The notes below the pieces were generated by a model that saw only the letters and a program-made list of their open reading frames with translations, was not told the origin of the DNA and did no database searches. Positions 5,952 to 6,472 of a stretch of DNA of 6,472 bases are shown here, one piece after another. The position numbers were made by a program, and so were the translations under genes. Source of the stretch: Bacillota bacterium (GTDB taxonomy: Bacteria; Bacillota; Proteinivoracia; UBA4975); contig JAAYHI010000146.1 of NCBI GenBank assembly GCA_012727415.1, positions 1 to 6,472 of the forward strand, in the 5' to 3' direction. How positions within the stretch are numbered: position 1 is the first letter of the stretch; each line of letters starts with the position of its first letter.

Positions 5952-6472
5952 ACCACCGCCTCCTTCAAGGAGAGATACTGCCTGCGGGCATCGGCAAATA
6001 ACTCCTCAATTATCTCCGCTGCAGGTTGGATTTTGTCCACCATCCCTGCCGCGGCACCGGCCAGAACGGTGCCGTTTTCCACATCCCCGAGGATTGCCGC
6101 CTCATAGTATTTTCCGGCGCCAAGTTTCTCCAGCTCCTCCGGGGCTGCCCCGGCTTTTTCAAGGCTTGTGTACTCCTGCCAGAACTTGTTTTTCAGGCAG
6201 CGCACCGGGTGCCCGGTGCTCTCTCCAGAAACAACTGCATCCCTGTCCCGGGCCTTGAGTATCATTTCCTTGTAGCGGGGGTGGGCAATGCACTCTGCGG
6301 CACAAACAAAACGGGTTCCCATCTGCACCCCTTGGGCACCCAAAGACAATGCCGCCAGCACTCCCCTCCCGTCGGCTATCCCCCCTGCCGCCACAACTGG
6401 CTGGGGGACGGCATCAATTATCTGGGGGACCAGGGCCATTGTCGACAGCTGGCCAATATGGCCACCGGCTTC
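5948..6472 (-). CDS. fabK: Enoyl-ACP reductase II, FMN-dependent (C-terminal part)
   Basis: FabK reduces trans-2-enoyl-ACP to acyl-ACP, the last step of each cycle, using FMN and NAD(P)H. Only the last 174 codons are present; the frame is open to the window edge, and the full protein is usually about 310-320 residues. The visible part begins with EAGGHIG, whose His (codon 6460-6458) matches the active-site histidine of pneumococcal FabK (His144). Then come MALVPQIIDAV, the phosphate-binding VVAAGGIADGRG and LGAQGVQMGTRFV. Later stretches HPRYKEMILKARD and VLAGAAAGMVDKI are also FabK-like. Nitronate monooxygenase shares the fold and is the main alternative, but the motifs and direct coupling to fabD favour FabK. 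The ATG at 6439 is internal, not the start. The TGA overlaps the fabD ATG. Confidence 0.93.
   Translation of the reverse strand, partial: EAGGHIGQLSTMALVPQIIDAVPQPVVAAGGIADGRGVLAALSLGAQGVQMGTRFVCAAECIAHPRYKEMILKARDRDAVVSGESTGHPVRCLKNKFWQEYTSLEKAGAAPEELEKLGAGKYYEAAILGDVENGTVLAGAAAGMVDKIQPAAEIIEELFADARRQYLSLKEAVV
5959..5965 (-). promoter_or_regulatory. Ribosome binding site for fabD
   Basis: Reads AAGGAGG on the minus strand, seven bases before the fabD ATG and inside the fabK 3' end. It is among the strongest sites in the window. Confidence 0.8.

Larger units (their letters stand above)
1..6472 (-). other. Internal segment of a fab-acc fatty acid synthesis operon
   Basis: Nine same-strand reading frames follow each other with only 15 non-coding bases in total. 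The junctions are: fabK/fabD ATGA overlap, fabD/fabG 7-base overlap, fabG/fabF 10-base gap, fabF/fabZ 2-base gap, fabZ/accB GTGA overlap, accB/accC ATGA overlap, accC/accD 3-base gap, accD/accA ATGA overlap. No gap is large enough for a promoter or terminator, so a single transcript is the simplest reading. Grouping malonyl-CoA synthesis with the elongation cycle is known from Streptococcus and Clostridium. The transcript start and the usual regulator gene (FabT/MarR or FapR type) are not in the window. Confidence 0.93.

Overview
The window is almost solid coding sequence, all on the minus strand (transcribed right to left). It is one stretch of a type II fatty acid synthesis operon joined to the acetyl-CoA carboxylase genes. 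In transcription order it holds fabK (3' part), fabD, fabG, fabF, fabZ, accB, accC, accD and the first three codons of a gene most likely to be accA. Only 15 bases lie outside genes: 10 between fabG and fabF, 2 between fabF and fabZ, and 3 between accC and accD. Every other junction is a start/stop overlap. I see no promoter, terminator, RNA gene, mobile element, CRISPR array or long repeat, so the operon promoter, the 5' part of fabK and most of accA lie outside.

The genes form one pathway. AccB carries biotin, AccC carboxylates it, and AccD with AccA transfers the carboxyl group to acetyl-CoA to make malonyl-CoA. FabD moves malonyl onto acyl carrier protein (ACP). FabF condenses it with the growing chain, FabG reduces the 3-keto group, FabZ dehydrates, and FabK reduces the enoyl double bond. 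FabH and ACP are the core parts not seen here; in comparable operons they lie upstream of fabK, beyond the right edge.

The flavin-dependent FabK, the fabK-fabD-fabG-fabF order, the acc genes in the same operon and the purine-rich Shine-Dalgarno sites point to a Bacillota (Firmicutes) genome. The GC-rich sequence fits a GC-rich anaerobic clostridial-type lineage rather than Streptococcus or Clostridium proper; this is an inference and I cannot name a genus. All key catalytic residues I could check are present, so every gene looks functional.

I found no previously undescribed system. The points worth a second look are modest: fabZ precedes accB (the reverse of the pneumococcal order), accC has a much weaker ribosome site than its neighbours and starts on the accB stop codon, accB starts with GTG, and FabD has GLSLGE in place of GHSLGE.
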